The notes below the pieces were generated by a model that saw only the letters and a program-made list of their open reading frames with translations, made no database searches and had not been told where the DNA came from. The position numbers were made by a program, and so were the translations under genes. DNA of 64,000 nt from contig NC_135782.1 of NCBI RefSeq assembly GCF_028453695.1, forward strand, positions 3,038,001 to 3,102,000, in the 5' to 3' direction. This DNA comes from Augochlora pura (Eukaryota > Arthropoda > Insecta > Hymenoptera > Halictidae). Positions 35,731 to 48,643 of this stretch are shown piece after piece (positions within the stretch are counted from its first letter, which is position 1; every line of letters starts with the position of its first letter).

Positions 35731-36902
35731 CATTTCGTTGCAATCAGCTCAATTACATTAACATGGTATATTGTATTGAATTATATATTATTTTTTGTAT
35801 GATATGGTGTATTCAGTTATAGTGTATCAGAGGTATAGTAACAAATAAATTAAATTGCATTATACTTGACGTATTGACTTGAACATTAAATTACATTTAC
35901 CCTCCATCCATTCACTTCTATATTGAACAATATCAACTGGCATATATTCAATTATAAATTCAATCACCCTATAAAATACTCTTTATTAATTAAATAAAAT
36001 CACAATAACTTTTATTCGCACAAATACAAAAACAGTGGCCGTGCAAAATTAAAAAGGGACAACGCGTCGCGCGTCCAAGTCAATGGAACGATCAAATAAA
36101 TTTATTTACATGTAAATTCGCGCCGGCCCATAAATCCTGGTTCGCATAAACATCCGCGGGGATCGGCGTCACGGTGTTTTCCAAATAACCGGGCGTTGCA
36201 CGCGCACCCCCAAAGCCCTGTCCGTGAATCGAATAAAGTGTCGTATCCCGAGGGCACGACTCGCCGCGTCGCGGCGAAATGTTAATTCTCGCCACGGGGG
36301 CCCGGAATGGAATCGCCAACTTCGACCGCCACTAATTAACGATACGGTTTTCCCCGGCACCCTAAAAGAAACAGGCATCCTCCGATGACAATTTTTCCTG
36401 CCCTCGACCAATCGCGCCTTCGAGGGCGCCTCACCAACGGGACCATGAATCACGAAAAAAAAGAGCGAAACTGCTTCGTCGAAAAAATGGACGAACAAAA
36501 TTTGCATTCGCGAACTGCTCCGGCAACCCCCTTTTATTTACACGCGTTGTTTAATTAATCGGTCCAACCACATTTGCAACTTTTATACTTCGATCGCCGA
36601 GTTGAAGGTTAGTCGTAGTATTTAGATCGTTTAATTAGATTGATTAAATCTAAATGGGGATAACTATAAAAATAATTCTAGAGCGTGTCGCAAGAATTTT
36701 AGTAGCGCCGCGCAGTCGCCGCTCGAGTGCAAAGGGTTAATAGGGAAGATCGATGGAGGAAGTTGCGAAGCTCGAGCCTCGAAACGGTGACACGACGAAA
36801 GGGGGGGCCCCAATCAAACGAACGATTGCGAAGTCCGTTTTTTCCTCCCCCGATGAAGTCGTCGAGGGTGAAAAACGAAAAGAGAAAAAAGAGAAGGAAA
36901 AA

Positions 36903-36926
36903 AGAGAGAGAGAGAGAGAGAGAGAG
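36903..36926. repeat. (GA)n microsatellite
   Basis: Pure GA run of about 24 bases at the end of an A/G-rich stretch (36865-36930). Confidence 0.9.
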
Positions 36927-37520
36927 GGGCCAACGAAGTTGGGCTGCGACTGATGATGACTAATGTACGTGCGAGCAATTTACATCCCACTTTGCAAGGA
37001 GATATCCTACGCCCCGTGCCCACCTCCTTACGACCCTCTTTTCCGCGGCCGTTCCACCAGCCAGCCACCACCCCCATTTTCACGAGTTCTTGCCGTGTTT
37101 CCTGTCGCGTTTCCCGAGGCTCCTCTCCTCGAGCCTCCTGCGCGCAGCGCGCCGTTACCCTCTCGCGTCTGCGACCATCAAGCCGACGTTTTGCCAAATT
37201 GCCTCTGTTTTTATCAAGCCGGGAATATTCCCGTCGCGACGCTCGCTCGCTCGCGCCACGTTTAAACGAGACGTTCCAGGTGCCCGGATAGAGCGTACGG
37301 CTGTTTGTAAACACGCCTTGTCGCGCTGATTCTCCGCGAACGCCCGCCATTTTCTCGTAGGATGCGTTGCATAAATGGCAGGGTAAAAGGACGGAAAGAT
37401 GGCTCGGTTAATAAATTATAATAAACTATAATAAATGTTATTATAATTGAATTTTTTGATAGTAGAATTATTTGTAAGAAGAAATGTGAAATTTTTCGTT
37501 TGTTTCTTTGAGAGGTTGCT

Positions 37521-37610
37521 ATTAAATTTGATTTAATTTGATTTAATTTGATTTAATTTGATTTAATTTGATTTAATTTGATTTAATTTGATGTAACTTG
37601 ATTTCATCTA
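37521..37610. repeat. 10-bp minisatellite GATTTAATTT
   Basis: Near-perfect units of ATTTAATTTG repeated about seven times (37531-37590 exact), with degenerate units at both ends. Confidence 0.95.
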
Positions 37611-37896
37611 ATCCCATAATTTTTCTATCGATAAAAACAATTTTCTTCGAAACCATCGCCTCTGAATAAATAGCAACGATATTTTCCGTCAAGTTTTCCA
37701 TCCGTCACCCCATACAAGAATTTCTCCCACCTTCTCGCGATTATACTCGAGTGGACACGACAGTCGAAGCTTTCTTCTCGCGTGACAGCACTCGTGGCAG
37801 TTTTGATTTTTTTCGAAATCCCCCAGCACAAGGCCGAGTTCAAAAGAGCGCCGCTCCGTAACACGGTTCCTCCGCGTTCAAAGCGTTTCGCCGTTG

Positions 37897-37915
37897 TCTC
37901 TCTCTCTCTCTCTCT
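37897..37915. repeat. (CT)n microsatellite
   Basis: Pure CT run of about 19 bases. Confidence 0.9.
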
Positions 37916-39059
37916 GTCTTATTTCCACGCGTATGATTCCATCGAATTCCTCCTGTATTTGCTTGGCATTCGCCACTCCGTTTCCCTCGCGCTCTAGTTT
38001 ACTGCCGAACATCCCGATTTTATCGCCTCCTTGTTCCTGTCTCGTTCCACGTTGTTTTCCAACGTTCTCGCGCTCAACGTTTTATTTTCTCGGCGGAACG
38101 ATAAACAATAATCGCGACAAATGTGCAATTAAATTATATTTATATTAAATTATATTAATATGCGATTGAAAATATCGACGGTCTCCTAAAACTGTTATTT
38201 ACGAAATTCTAGCTCGTTTTATAAATTATGGACACCCCTTTATGGCTTGTAAATTGATAAATATATTTCGTAAATATATTTTTGAGAAAAATTTCATTAT
38301 GTTTAATAATATTTTTATTTTATTATCAATCTTAATCATAAGAAACATAAATCATTTTCAGAAGCTAAAGAAGCTAAATCATTTTCAGCTCGCCGATTCC
38401 CGCGGGTCCGCATTGTTTGCGTTCGAATCGTCTCCGCTATCACGTTTATTTCCTGTCTCCGTGAACTTCGATTCTCTTCATACGCGTCTCCCGTTCCGTC
38501 TCTATCGGTCAAAGTCGTTTATCGACGCCCGTCCGCCCTCCTTCCGTTCTCCCCCGTCTTCACCCCTTCGCCTCACCCCGCGCTCCTATTTTCCCTTATT
38601 TCCGTTCACCTTTCGCGACTGCCGACACACTCTTTCTCTGCCTTCCCTCCCCCTGGTGTCTGTCGCCGGACGACGTTTGTTCGACTTAACTCGAAATAAA
38701 TTTGAGCCGTCCGGAAATTGCCGGCTAGCAGTATTCAGAACGATCCGCCATCTTGGATCGGACGTCCACGAACCGTTCGAATCTTCTCGGTCGGCTTGGC
38801 TCTTCGTTTCGTCGAATCTAAGACGCCGATTTGGCGGATGCGAATTAGCTTGGAACAGACGAATTTTCTGCGGAGATACGTTTACGTTAATTAAGATTTT
38901 CCGTTTGTGAAAAAACGATCATCACCAAATAGCCGTAATAAAAATTCTGCAATTAACTTGTCCCATTTTTATTCTATAATCAAAATCCGTGTCCAGTTGC
39001 TATAGTGTCAGCTGATCGGATTTAATATAGAGGCGTCGAACTGACAAATTCTTATTTAG

Positions 39060-40020
39060 TTTACAGCAGACGATGAAGTATGATAAGGCCGGGGGTTAGG
39101 TCAAGAAACCGCGATAACGCGTGCCCGGAAAGACGGCGGTTTCAACAGCGGTGAATAATAATCGAATGGGAAACGTTCGCGGTCCTACGCGGAACAATAA
39201 ATCACCGATATCGAGAAACGTAATCGTCGGCCGGCCGCGACCGGACTATCTCTGCCACGGTGCCGGCGCAAGAACACGACAATAAACCCCCGGTGGATCC
39301 GGCGTAAAAACCGAGATTTACCGATCCACCCACGCGGCCGCTTCGATTATGCGCGGCCACGACGTTCGCGCGAAAAGAATCTCGTCTTCGCCGTCGGAGA
39401 AGACCACCGCTCGTTTAATTAACTAATTATCATTTTTCCGTGACGCGGTGACCCCGTCTTCTCTTTCTCCTCGAGAGCTACGAAAAAAAAGAATCGTGGA
39501 TGTAAAAAAGAGGATGCATCTCACGAAATTGTCCGTATAAAACGATACTTTAGGGTGGAAGAAACGATCGATGGGGGTTTCCCGCTGGAATACTACGGTC
39601 GGTGTATCGTCGTGACAAGGGGCTCGAAAAGAGGAGAGTAATTAAGGTTACAACGCCCTCGTTCTTTCGAAGGGAACAGCAACTTTAATACGCCGCGATC
39701 TTAAGAGGCGGCCACACCCCACCCCTTTTTGCCCGAGCGTCGTTGTTAAAATCTCGCCGAACTTTATAATGAAGAGATTTTTCGGCCGACTCCCGTCCGT
39801 TCATTAACATTTTGTTTGCATCGAAGTTGTCGAATCGGTTCGCGCCCTATCGGGAAATTATTAATACAGCGCCGGATTAATTAAGCTCCGGGCAAACTAA
39901 TCACCGTCGACCAATGGCGAATAGAATTTCGTTTGAGCCGGCGGCCGGTAACAATATTGCCGGGAACTTTGATTTTGTTATTAATGAAGTCCGAGGAGAT
40001 TTGAACGCCGCCTCGAGATT
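39060..40020. promoter_or_regulatory. Candidate cis-regulatory island (unique, motif-rich)
   Basis: About 1 kb without simple repeats, CpG-rich, and interspersed with TF-like sites: TTTAATTAACTAATTATC (39413-39430), GGATTAATTAAGC (near 39873), AACAATATTG (Sox-like, near 39951), CTTTGATTTT (TCF-like, near 39968) and TTATTAATGAAG. No ORF. This texture is typical of conserved intronic enhancers, but conservation was not tested. Confidence 0.3.
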
Positions 40021-41699
40021 GGATTTATTTTAATTGATATTGCACATAATTCCTTAAAAGCCTATTTAAAATTCAACGTTCGTCGATCCGTCATCTTTTA
40101 ACCAAAATCTATTTTTCAGATCAATTTTATATATCTTCTATCGATTATATTGTGTATAGTTTCTCTCTGTTCTAAAACTACCCTAAGACATTTATGAATA
40201 TATAGCGCAAGTATTTTAACCTAAAACAAAGGGTAACTATTTTCATTGTAAAATGTAAAATTACCATTTTCTTATAACATTTATACACTTCGTTCGGAGC
40301 TAAGAAACAAAGGAATTGTTTCACGAGTCTTTGCAGCAGTATTACAGTAGACGTAGCTTATATATAGTACGTGTAGCGCAGGGGTGGAAGAGCACAGTTT
40401 CGGATTCCGCAGCGCAACTTTAATCCGCGCGTCGGTCGGCCGAGGGCCGTAACTTCTCGTCTCGGTAACATTCTTTCGAAACTACGTGGGAAAGGAAGAT
40501 AGCGGTGGACCGACAAAGATCTCGTTTCCGTTCGGTCGTTAGCTCGCGGAAGGGATCGAACCCCGTCCCCCCTACTCCCCTTTCGGGAGCCAAACGAAAT
40601 AACAGTCGCACGGAAACCACCGTCGACCTTCCTCCCCCCGCCCCGTAATCGCGCTAATATTCTTTGTTTGCCGTTTTGCAACTTCCCCTCGGCCATGGAC
40701 GAGGGTCGACCGGAAGCTCCGCGTCTGCGAAGGGCGGCGACACCGTCGGATTAAAATTTCACCATCGGCGGTCTTCGGAAAACTTTGAACCCTCGTCGTC
40801 GTCGTCGCTCGCTCGCTCGTTCGCCTCCCTCGAACCCGCTTCGAACGCTACTCGAAACGAAACCGAGAGCGAACCTCGACGACGTTTACGGAAACGAGGA
40901 GAACGTAGAAAGATCGTAATAAAAGCGCCGCGGCGTTCTACCCGCCATGGAAAAATGTTTTCCCTCTTTCGAAGAATGTGAGTCTTTTTATTTATTTCCT
41001 ATGTATTTTTCATTTATTTCTTAGGTATTATTAATTTATTTTTTACCAGCTTTCAGTTTATTTCTCACTGGTTTATAGTTTATTTTCGCCCTTGGTATTA
41101 ATGTTCTTAATCTTTGACTGATTAGATTTTAAAAATATATTTGATAGCTATTTATTTCTTTCTACAGACAATTTTCTAATTTTTAGGTGTATTTTAGGGT
41201 GAATATTGTTTTAATATTTATTCTGCCCTTTCTACAAAATTAATTCTTTGATTTATGATTTCTCAGATTATAAATATACATTTATTAGTAATAGATTCAA
41301 TATTTATATCACCTGTGGCAAGTATTATTATTAATGCCTTATTGTTTCTCTTGTATGTCACGCTCACCCAGTTCGCGATATCCATATTTCAGATTTCTCC
41401 CGTTTCCGTCGGACATTGATGCGGAAATAAAACCGGAGCCCCGCGCCGCGAACGCTTAAGTATCCATTGTTTGCGAATATACTCTTTCCACTCCATTTGC
41501 GTGGAGTAGCTGAACCACGTGGCTTCGTCGAGAATAGAGTCAACGCAAAAAAGTAAATATGTAGGCTGCCTGTGCCGGGCAAATATTTGATCCGGCGTTG
41601 TTTGCGTTCAAGCGACGATAAAATTTCTGTCGGAACCGTGGTTAATCTTTCGCTTTCGATCAATGAACAAAAAAAAACATGCAATCTCCCAACAGAAAA

Positions 41700-41725
41700 A
41701 AAAAAATATATATATATATATAATA
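41700..41725. repeat. A-run plus (TA)n
   Basis: A poly-A stretch runs into about nine TA units. Confidence 0.85.
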
Positions 41726-42407
41726 AATAATAAATTCTCCTTCAAGCACAATCTCGAGAACTCGAAGATTAAAAATGATCAGGGTTCGATTAATCACAGA
41801 AGAAAAATCAGGGTAAAAAGGTCAGACGATTCGAAAACGTCCGATAAAACGGCCGACGGTTCCAAATAAGACGTCGCCGAGCGGAACAATGACCGATCGC
41901 CGTCTGCAATCAACGCGTCTTCGTAAAAAAATATTACGAGGCACCTGGAGATTTTCTGCGACGACGGAGAGATTTACGGGCGGCGCGATTCCGACACGCG
42001 CGCGCGCGCGGAAACGCTCTGCGCTCTCGCACAGCACTCCTCTTTATTTACCGGCGTCGTACGAGCACCGTCATTTATCAATGACGATTAATAATTAAGG
42101 GAAGAGCGCCGAAGGAGTTTCAACAATTACAGAACTCGGGAAGAAGTTACCAGCGCGCTCTCGCTCGCTCGCTCGCGCGGATAACGCGTCAACGTGATTA
42201 ATCGATAAAGGCTCGGCCAGCCGTTTTCTTCGACGATTTATGCCACTTACGGTAAATTGATCGAATCCCACTTGATGACCGGTGATTAATGGCGTTAATG
42301 AAACGCCGCGCTGGTTTCCACGGAGTTTTCGCGAAATAATATTTAATAACGCGTTCACTCGTCGCCCCGGTTGTTGCCCGCCCATCCATCAGCCTTATAT
42401 TTCACGC

Positions 42408-42446
42408 GGGCCTGGGAGGGGGAGGGGGGCGAGGGAGAGTAGGGGG
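42408..42446 (+). other. G-quadruplex-capable G-tract cluster
   Basis: Six runs of three or more G (42408-410, 414-416, 418-422, 424-429, 433-435, 442-446) separated by loops of 1-6 bases on the plus strand satisfy the standard G4 pattern. On the transcribed minus-strand RNA this would be C-rich. Confidence 0.7.
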
Positions 42447-42699
42447 TAACCGACTACGGAATCGTTTTAATTGGCATCCGCGATAACCGTGCAGACGTTC
42501 AACAATGATAAATCGAGTTTAACGCGATCCATGGTGGCACCCGCTCCCGATCGCCTATGCTCGATAAAGACAGTTTGTACGACCGATGTACACTCTCATT
42601 TGTTCGCGAATTATGGCTGGGTTATTCGGTGCTTTTTTTTTCTCCTTGCGGCAGATTTTGCAGAAGTTATTTTTTAATGAGGTATATTTTTCGCTTAGT

Positions 42700-42850
42700 A
42701 TGTATTAATTTGATTAGTATTCGACTTTTTATCCTGACATAACCTCGAAATCTTTAAAACCAATTTTGGTATTAATTTGATTAATATTCGACTTTGTCGA
42801 ATTTTTTTCTTTGGAACCAATTTTGGTATTAATTTGATTAATATTCTAAG
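42700..42850. repeat. ~60-bp tandem repeat (three units)
   Basis: GTATTAATTTGATTA(A/G)TATTC recurs at 42702, 42769 and 42826. The last two are preceded by ACCAATTTTG. Confidence 0.8.
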
Positions 42851-43260
42851 CTAACCAGAACCTTGAAACCTCGATTACCAATTCTATCATTTATTCCACT
42901 AATATTCCACTAAAAATCGAATAAATTCGAAGCTCCTTCCGAAACCGAAATTTCCCCAGGAAACTAGCAAAGCAGCGAAGACCATCGTCACGAATGAGTC
43001 TCGTTTGTCAGAGCGCGGTGTCTGGTAGCGGGTACGGCAGCCTGGGATCAGCGGCGTCGAAATCACTGTCAGTAATTAACCCCCGTAGGGATCGTGGCCC
43101 CGCGTCGCCGATAAAGATCGCCGTGAGACGGCGTCGCCGTGGAAGCTCGTAAACTTTCCCCGGAACGGTCTTGGTCATCGTTCCCGAGGCGTTTAATCGA
43201 TAATCGTTAAGGAATCTCCGGTGCACGATAGAACCGAGGGAAACGATATAGAGAGGAGCG

Positions 43261-43286
43261 GAGAGAGAGAGAGAGAGAGAGAGAGG
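43261..43286. repeat. (GA)n microsatellite
   Basis: Pure GA run of about 26 bases. Interrupted GA stretches recur at about 43489-43535 and 43790-43807. Confidence 0.9.
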
Positions 43287-44333
43287 GTTGGCGCGTAGAC
43301 GCGCGTAGAGGTGACTCCCGCGGGAATCAATGACTGATGAGGATACATCCCTCTCGCGGTGCCCGGTCTACGGCCAATTCTAAGATTCACTTTGCGGAGA
43401 CATCCGAGATAAATTGCGGCCGCATGCAAATATCGCGGAGATACGTCAACGCCACCGATGGAACCCGAGCGAAGCCGAACGGATTCGAGCAGAGAGAGAG
43501 AGTGAGAGTGAGAGAGATAGAGAGAGGGAGATAGAGTCCGGGTCTGAACGGAGCCTGAGAGGCTTGTTAGGCACGGGGACCTCTGTAAAAGCAATGCTCG
43601 CGTCCTGTTATCGTTTCCCATTGTTATCGGGCCGGTTGCGCGACGATAGACGGGGCAACGAACAAGTGGTTCCCCGTAGCTACACCGAAAAATTCGGAGC
43701 CGAGGCGTGGCCTGCCACCGACCGTGTCCCTATTCAACTGGAAGCACAATCGGAACCGATCGAACCGCTGCCGAGAGACAAGTTGCCCGGAGAGAGAGAG
43801 AGAGAGATCCGGTCTCTCGCGTACACAGGGTGGCCCGGGAATTTCTCATCGAGGCCTCGCTGACACGTGAAAGAGTTCGCTTCGATCCATTACCTCGTGC
43901 AATTTTTATAAGAATGAAAGCGCAGCCTTGGAGGACGTTGATTTTCAACCCTTTCTACTCGACGCTGTTTTAACTAGAAGTCTGGAATTATTTTGAATAA
44001 AATAAAAAAGGTAACGAAAGATAAATATTCCAAAAATATTCCAGTTCTACGATTCAAACAATATCCACGAAAAATTAGCTAACAATCTCTACGAAACGGT
44101 AAATAAGTTGCTACAATTAACAATTGTCAAGATACCCCCCACATACCGCATGATTTCGTACTAAAACGTATCGGAACAGACGCGACCGCGCCTATCTCGC
44201 AATTAACGCGTCCACGGGCTCCGTTCCGCATAAAAATGCAGTCGGTATACATTACATACGGGTACTTTGCAATAGCGCCGATGAAGTTTGCGCCGTTCGG
44301 CGAGTTTTCATTTTCGGGAACGGTTTATTTAGC

Positions 44334-44360
44334 GGGGGTGGGGGTAGGGGGGTTCGCGGG
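44334..44360 (+). other. G-quadruplex-capable motif
   Basis: Four G-tracts of 5, 5, 6 and 3 with loops T, TA and TTCGC. Confidence 0.75.
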
Positions 44361-44597
44361 TACCACACGTTGGCCACGGCACACAGCACACAGCACACAG
44401 CACGAGAGAATTCCTATTTAATGAAATGCCCGCGCGCTGTCGCGAATTTGTATAAATTTCCGTGGACCACAGAGGCACACCGGCCGAAATCTCCATATTT
44501 CCTGAATAGCCGTGGAATTTATGAAGGCAGCCGGCCGGCTGGCTCTGGCACACATGCCGCCCCGTTTTATTCGGGATTTTAACGTCCTTGACGGAGC

Positions 44598-44611
44598 GGG
44601 GGGGGGGGGGG
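44598..44611 (+). repeat. G14 homopolymer
   Basis: Fourteen consecutive G in a GC-rich region. It is an unstable mononucleotide tract and may carry assembly length error. Confidence 0.9.
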
Positions 44612-44949
44612 CAGCGGATCAGCGGCCACGCGGGCGGGGCGCGCGGGTGGGTAACATCCTGTTTACGCCCCCGCAGACCGGCCCGCGGTACAATAATGAT
44701 TATCCTGTCGTCCTGCGCATTAAAGTTACGACTTCCCTCTGCCGGCTTCCCTTCGCCGACCCTGGAACACCCGCCTCGAAGGGATCCTTCTATTCCCTCG
44801 GCGTCGTCGCCGGGAAACTCTCCGCGGCGGCGACTCATTAACCGAAGACGAATTCATTTCTTCGATGATGTACGAGGCCTCCATCTATTCCGATCGGGAG
44901 GCTTAATGCGCCGAGGCGTTTCCTAGTTGACGGATGACGGATCGTCGTC

Positions 44950-44990
44950 CTTCCTCCTCCTCCTCCTTTCCTCCTCCTCCTGCTGCTGCT
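44950..44990. repeat. (TCC)n/(TGC)n triplet repeat
   Basis: TCC triplets interrupted by TTCC, then three TGC triplets. Not in a supported reading frame. Confidence 0.85.
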
Positions 44991-45692
44991 CTAACAGCAA
45001 CCCGGGTTATATATTTGCTTTCGTTTTCATCGACGGTGGCCTCCTACTCCCGCCAGGGAACTGATTAACCGCAAACAGAGTTGAAAGTGATGAATTCCCG
45101 CGACTCTCGCGGCCACCGCGATATTTACACCCCCGGTCGAGACTTTCATTTTTCTCGCGCGTTTCCCGGACGATGGATATGGGATGGGGGAGATTTGTTA
45201 CTATTATCACTCAAATATCTTAACATCTATTTAAGTAATCAAAAATTATCACCGATTAAAATAATTAAACTTCTACGGTCTTCCTGTAACAACTCCCAAT
45301 AATTTCGCATCTCCTATGCAGAATTATTCTTCCTCATAACTGTACTCGTTCCTGTGAAACTAGCATAACCTAAAAGTTTTCGAAAATTGCAGCGCTAGCA
45401 AACGTCGAAGCGTCGCCGCGCCGGAGAAATCGCAATTATTTTCTGAATAGCAGTTAAATGCCAATTATATCGGGGATGTTACGTTCCGTACGATCAGGTG
45501 AGAGGAGGAAGGGGTGCAGCGACTCCGCGCGTTGTACGTTCAATATTTTGATTATCGATTATTCAATTACGCGACGATTGTGCGGGATCTATGGACGACG
45601 GGGCCGAGGTCCGAGTATTTTTTCCAATAAGCTCGCGCCGTCCACAAAGAAGCTTCGTCACGCATAAATTGGATTTGGCCCCGCGAAATTCC

Positions 45693-45709
45693 AGCGCGCG
45701 CGCGCGCGC
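45693..45709. repeat. (GC)n tract
   Basis: Alternating GCGCGC run of about 17 bases with Z-DNA potential. Similar shorter runs occur at about 5840-5853, 29526-29537 and 41998-42010. Confidence 0.85.
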
Positions 45710-46346
45710 TATCCAAACACCGAGCCGAACCGGATTCGATTTCTGACCGGTGGACAGATAATTAACGGTGGCTTTGAACATCGACGGAAATAGTTCGCCG
45801 GCCCGACGAACGCGATTGTTCGGTTCGACAGCCAGCAGAAAACGATGGGTCCGGTTATGTCGACTCCGCGCTATGATTTCTAGTTTGAACGCTGTTGTGT
45901 CAAGGTTGTATCGAAAGGCGATGTCGAGGCGTGGCAATCGCTCTTCGATGACACTTTGCGCAGTGGCGAAGAGCTCTTTATAGCCGAGATTATAGTTCGT
46001 TGTAGAATTTTATATTTTTTTATAGAATTTTATGGCTTGTTATAGAATTTTGTAGTTTAATTGTTGAGATATTTAATATAAACGCTGTTCTTAATAATAA
46101 AGCCAGAAAGATTGGAAACGAACTGGTCGCGTGTCGGTGTTTACTGAATTAGCAAAGAGAAAAGTCATTTTAGAAAGCTTCGCATAAAGAGAAGAAGTAG
46201 TTACGTCTGAGAACATATACTTTCTAGCCATACATAAATTTATGTAATAATTTTACCGTGTCTGCTTTCTTTTCACCCGTTCGCTATAATCTAAAACATC
46301 GTTTTACCATTCCTGAAAAATCACTGAGATAAGAAAATGGCACGTT

Positions 46347-46455
46347 AAGGGGTTGAAAATGGTCCAAATAAAAAAAAAATCATTGCACATATAAAGATTT
46401 CGAAATGCAATAAAGAACATGCTATATCAAGGGGTTGAAACAGCTCTGAATAAAA
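46347..46455. repeat. 82-bp direct repeat with AAGGGGTTGAAA core
   Basis: AAGGGGTTGAAA at 46347 and 46429, each followed by an AATAAAAA stretch. Two diverged copies. Confidence 0.6.
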
Positions 46456-46760
46456 AGGAAATATAAAGCAGCGAATTCTCGATTAAAATCTGGCCGTTGA
46501 GTGGTTGCCCGCTGCGGGAACGAAAGACTGGGCCAATAAACGGAAAGCGGTCCCGCGTAATAATCGTGGACGACGTTCAAACTGCAGCGCGGCGTATGAT
46601 CGGCGGCCATAAACGTAACACTGAACAATCTGGAACGGTAATTGACCTAACCCAATCCTCATTTGCCGAGACAATTTCGGCTGTGAACGCGTAACGATAC
46701 ATCAGAGCAACGGCAGCGCGCGCTGCTCCCACCCATCCTCCCCCGCGCGCACAACCAGCA

Positions 46761-46795
46761 GACAACGTTGTCCGAGAACGACGTATATATACGTC
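46761..46795. promoter_or_regulatory. Double palindrome with TATATATA core
   Basis: Two perfect palindromes in 35 bp: GACAACGTTGTC (46761-46772) and GACGTATATATACGTC (46780-46795), the second containing a TATA-box-like core. The flanks are GC-rich. No initiator was found at the expected distance on either strand, so a promoter role is speculative. Confidence 0.3.
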
Positions 46796-47074
46796 GACGG
46801 TCGTCGTCTGTGTGTGTTCGTGTCGGTGGCGCCGTCGCGACGCCCGTTTTCCACTTCGAAAAGCCCAGAAGCTGTGCACACGTACCGGCCAGCTAGGTTC
46901 TTTAACCTTACCCCGGGATACCCTTATTGCTGGCAAATTGCTATGCGGCAGCGACGATCACTATTGATCACCGTGTCGCCGTGTATAACCCCGAATCAAA
47001 GTTATCGATCACCGTTGGACTACCGCGACGCTCGAAAGCACTATGCTCCCGGAATTTTAGCTGCCATTTTCTCT

Positions 47075-47300
47075 TACACCATTTTATTTTATTTTACTTT
47101 ATTTTCATTTATTTTGTCTCATTGTGTTTTATTTCAGCATAGTTTATTTCATTTTATTTCGTGTAATTGTATTTTATTTTTGGTCTACTTTATTTTATTT
47201 GATGTAATTCTACTTTATTCTACTCCACTTTATCTTTATAGAATTATACTTTATTTCACTCCATTTTATTTGACATAATTCTACACTATTTTATTTCATT
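47075..47300. repeat. Degenerate TATTTTATTTTA repeat
   Basis: Units of CATTTTATTT, TACTTTATT and similar. It gives Phe/Leu/Tyr-rich plus-strand ORFs by composition. Confidence 0.75.
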
Positions 47301-48608
47301 GGTAATATACCATTATAACACGTTACATTAATTTAATCTCAGAATTGCAACTAACATCGTTCCCCACAGCCCTTTAATGGACGAAAGAACCTTTTTCTGA
47401 AACGTACCACCACCGTGTATCCTCTTCCTGGGGGTGTTCGAGGGAAGATGATGCCTCGCCCCTGATATCTCTCGATGTTTCCGCTATTTTTCTTGGGGAT
47501 GCCCGACCCGGCCCGTTTGTTGTTTCAGGAATTAATGTTTCGCGGTTGTTTGTCCTACCGCGGTGGCCGAGCTCGTCGATTCGGAAGTTCTCGGCCGTAC
47601 GAAGACGTGTTTACCTTGGCTACTAGTATTTAACCCGATAATCCAGGGGAACGATTAAAGGTGTTCCACCTGGGCGTAAAGCTTCGAAAACAGATCCAAC
47701 TAACCATCTAGATCGCGCCTTCAATACGACATAGATGCAACTAAAATTTATTTATTACATAAATCAGAGTTAATAACCCCATAAACACCTTGGACACGAA
47801 TCTTGTTCTATATAAAATTAAGTTGCACCTGGGGTACATTGTTACCTGCTTTTAATTGTTAATCGAGAGCTATACTTGGAGCCTGTGTAACGATCTACCG
47901 TCACGTTTACACCGCGAAGTGATAAATAAATCTGCAGAACGAAGCTTTCGAAGAACCTAAGAAAATTGTCGACGCGATTTAATCGTAGCTTTTTTTCTCG
48001 TCGAGTTATTTTGTCGCGGGCAAAGTAATTTCGCAGTCGGGCCGACGACGTTTTCTCGGTCGAGTATAACGTTCGGAAAGGGGCCGCGCGGACGATCAAT
48101 CGGACGGAAGAATGTACGGGTTCAGCGGAGCCGATCGAGCAAATCGGCGACGTTTTCCATTAACAGGTGATTTATATTCACCGGGACGGATTCGGTCCGC
48201 GCGTGTGCTACGGGACTTTTCCTACCCACCTCATAACGTATAAGGATCCGAAGCGTTTAGTACACGCGATCCAGGGGTGTAAGGCTGGCGTAAATCAGCC
48301 CACCCCCCGATAGGGAAGCGGGGCGCCGCTACGATTCCGACCAGAAACGAGGAAAACCGGACGACAAAACGGCAGTTCGCGCGCCGGGCCCCGGAGCCAT
48401 TCAATTAAGTTTATCTCCGGCCCTTACGGACGGCCGCCACCATCCACGCACATATATCAGTTTCTGCCTGGATCCTGAAACCCGGCCACGTACCTACCCT
48501 ACCCTTGTCGCCCGTATCTGCCGCTGGTAAGAACGCCGGACAAGGCTGAACGTGAAAGTCCTGCTGTCGACGGTGCCCGTTCGACGCTCAGCTGATCGCG
48601 TCGATACG

Positions 48609-48643
48609 AGAATTTCAAGAATTTCAAGAATTTCAAGAATTTC
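48609..48643. repeat. 9-bp tandem repeat AAGAATTTC
   Basis: About four near-perfect units of AATTTCAAG. Confidence 0.9.

Noticed and set aside
47558..47605. tRNA-Ser/Leu-like start (GCGGTGGCCGAG)
   Set aside because: No acceptor stem, anticodon arm or T-arm follows; only a 7-bp GGCCGAG/CTCGGCC stem is present.
48609..48643. Heat-shock element made of GAATTTC units
   Set aside because: GAA and TTC are separated by one base and the period is 9, not the 10-bp nGAAnnTTCn arrangement required for HSF trimers.
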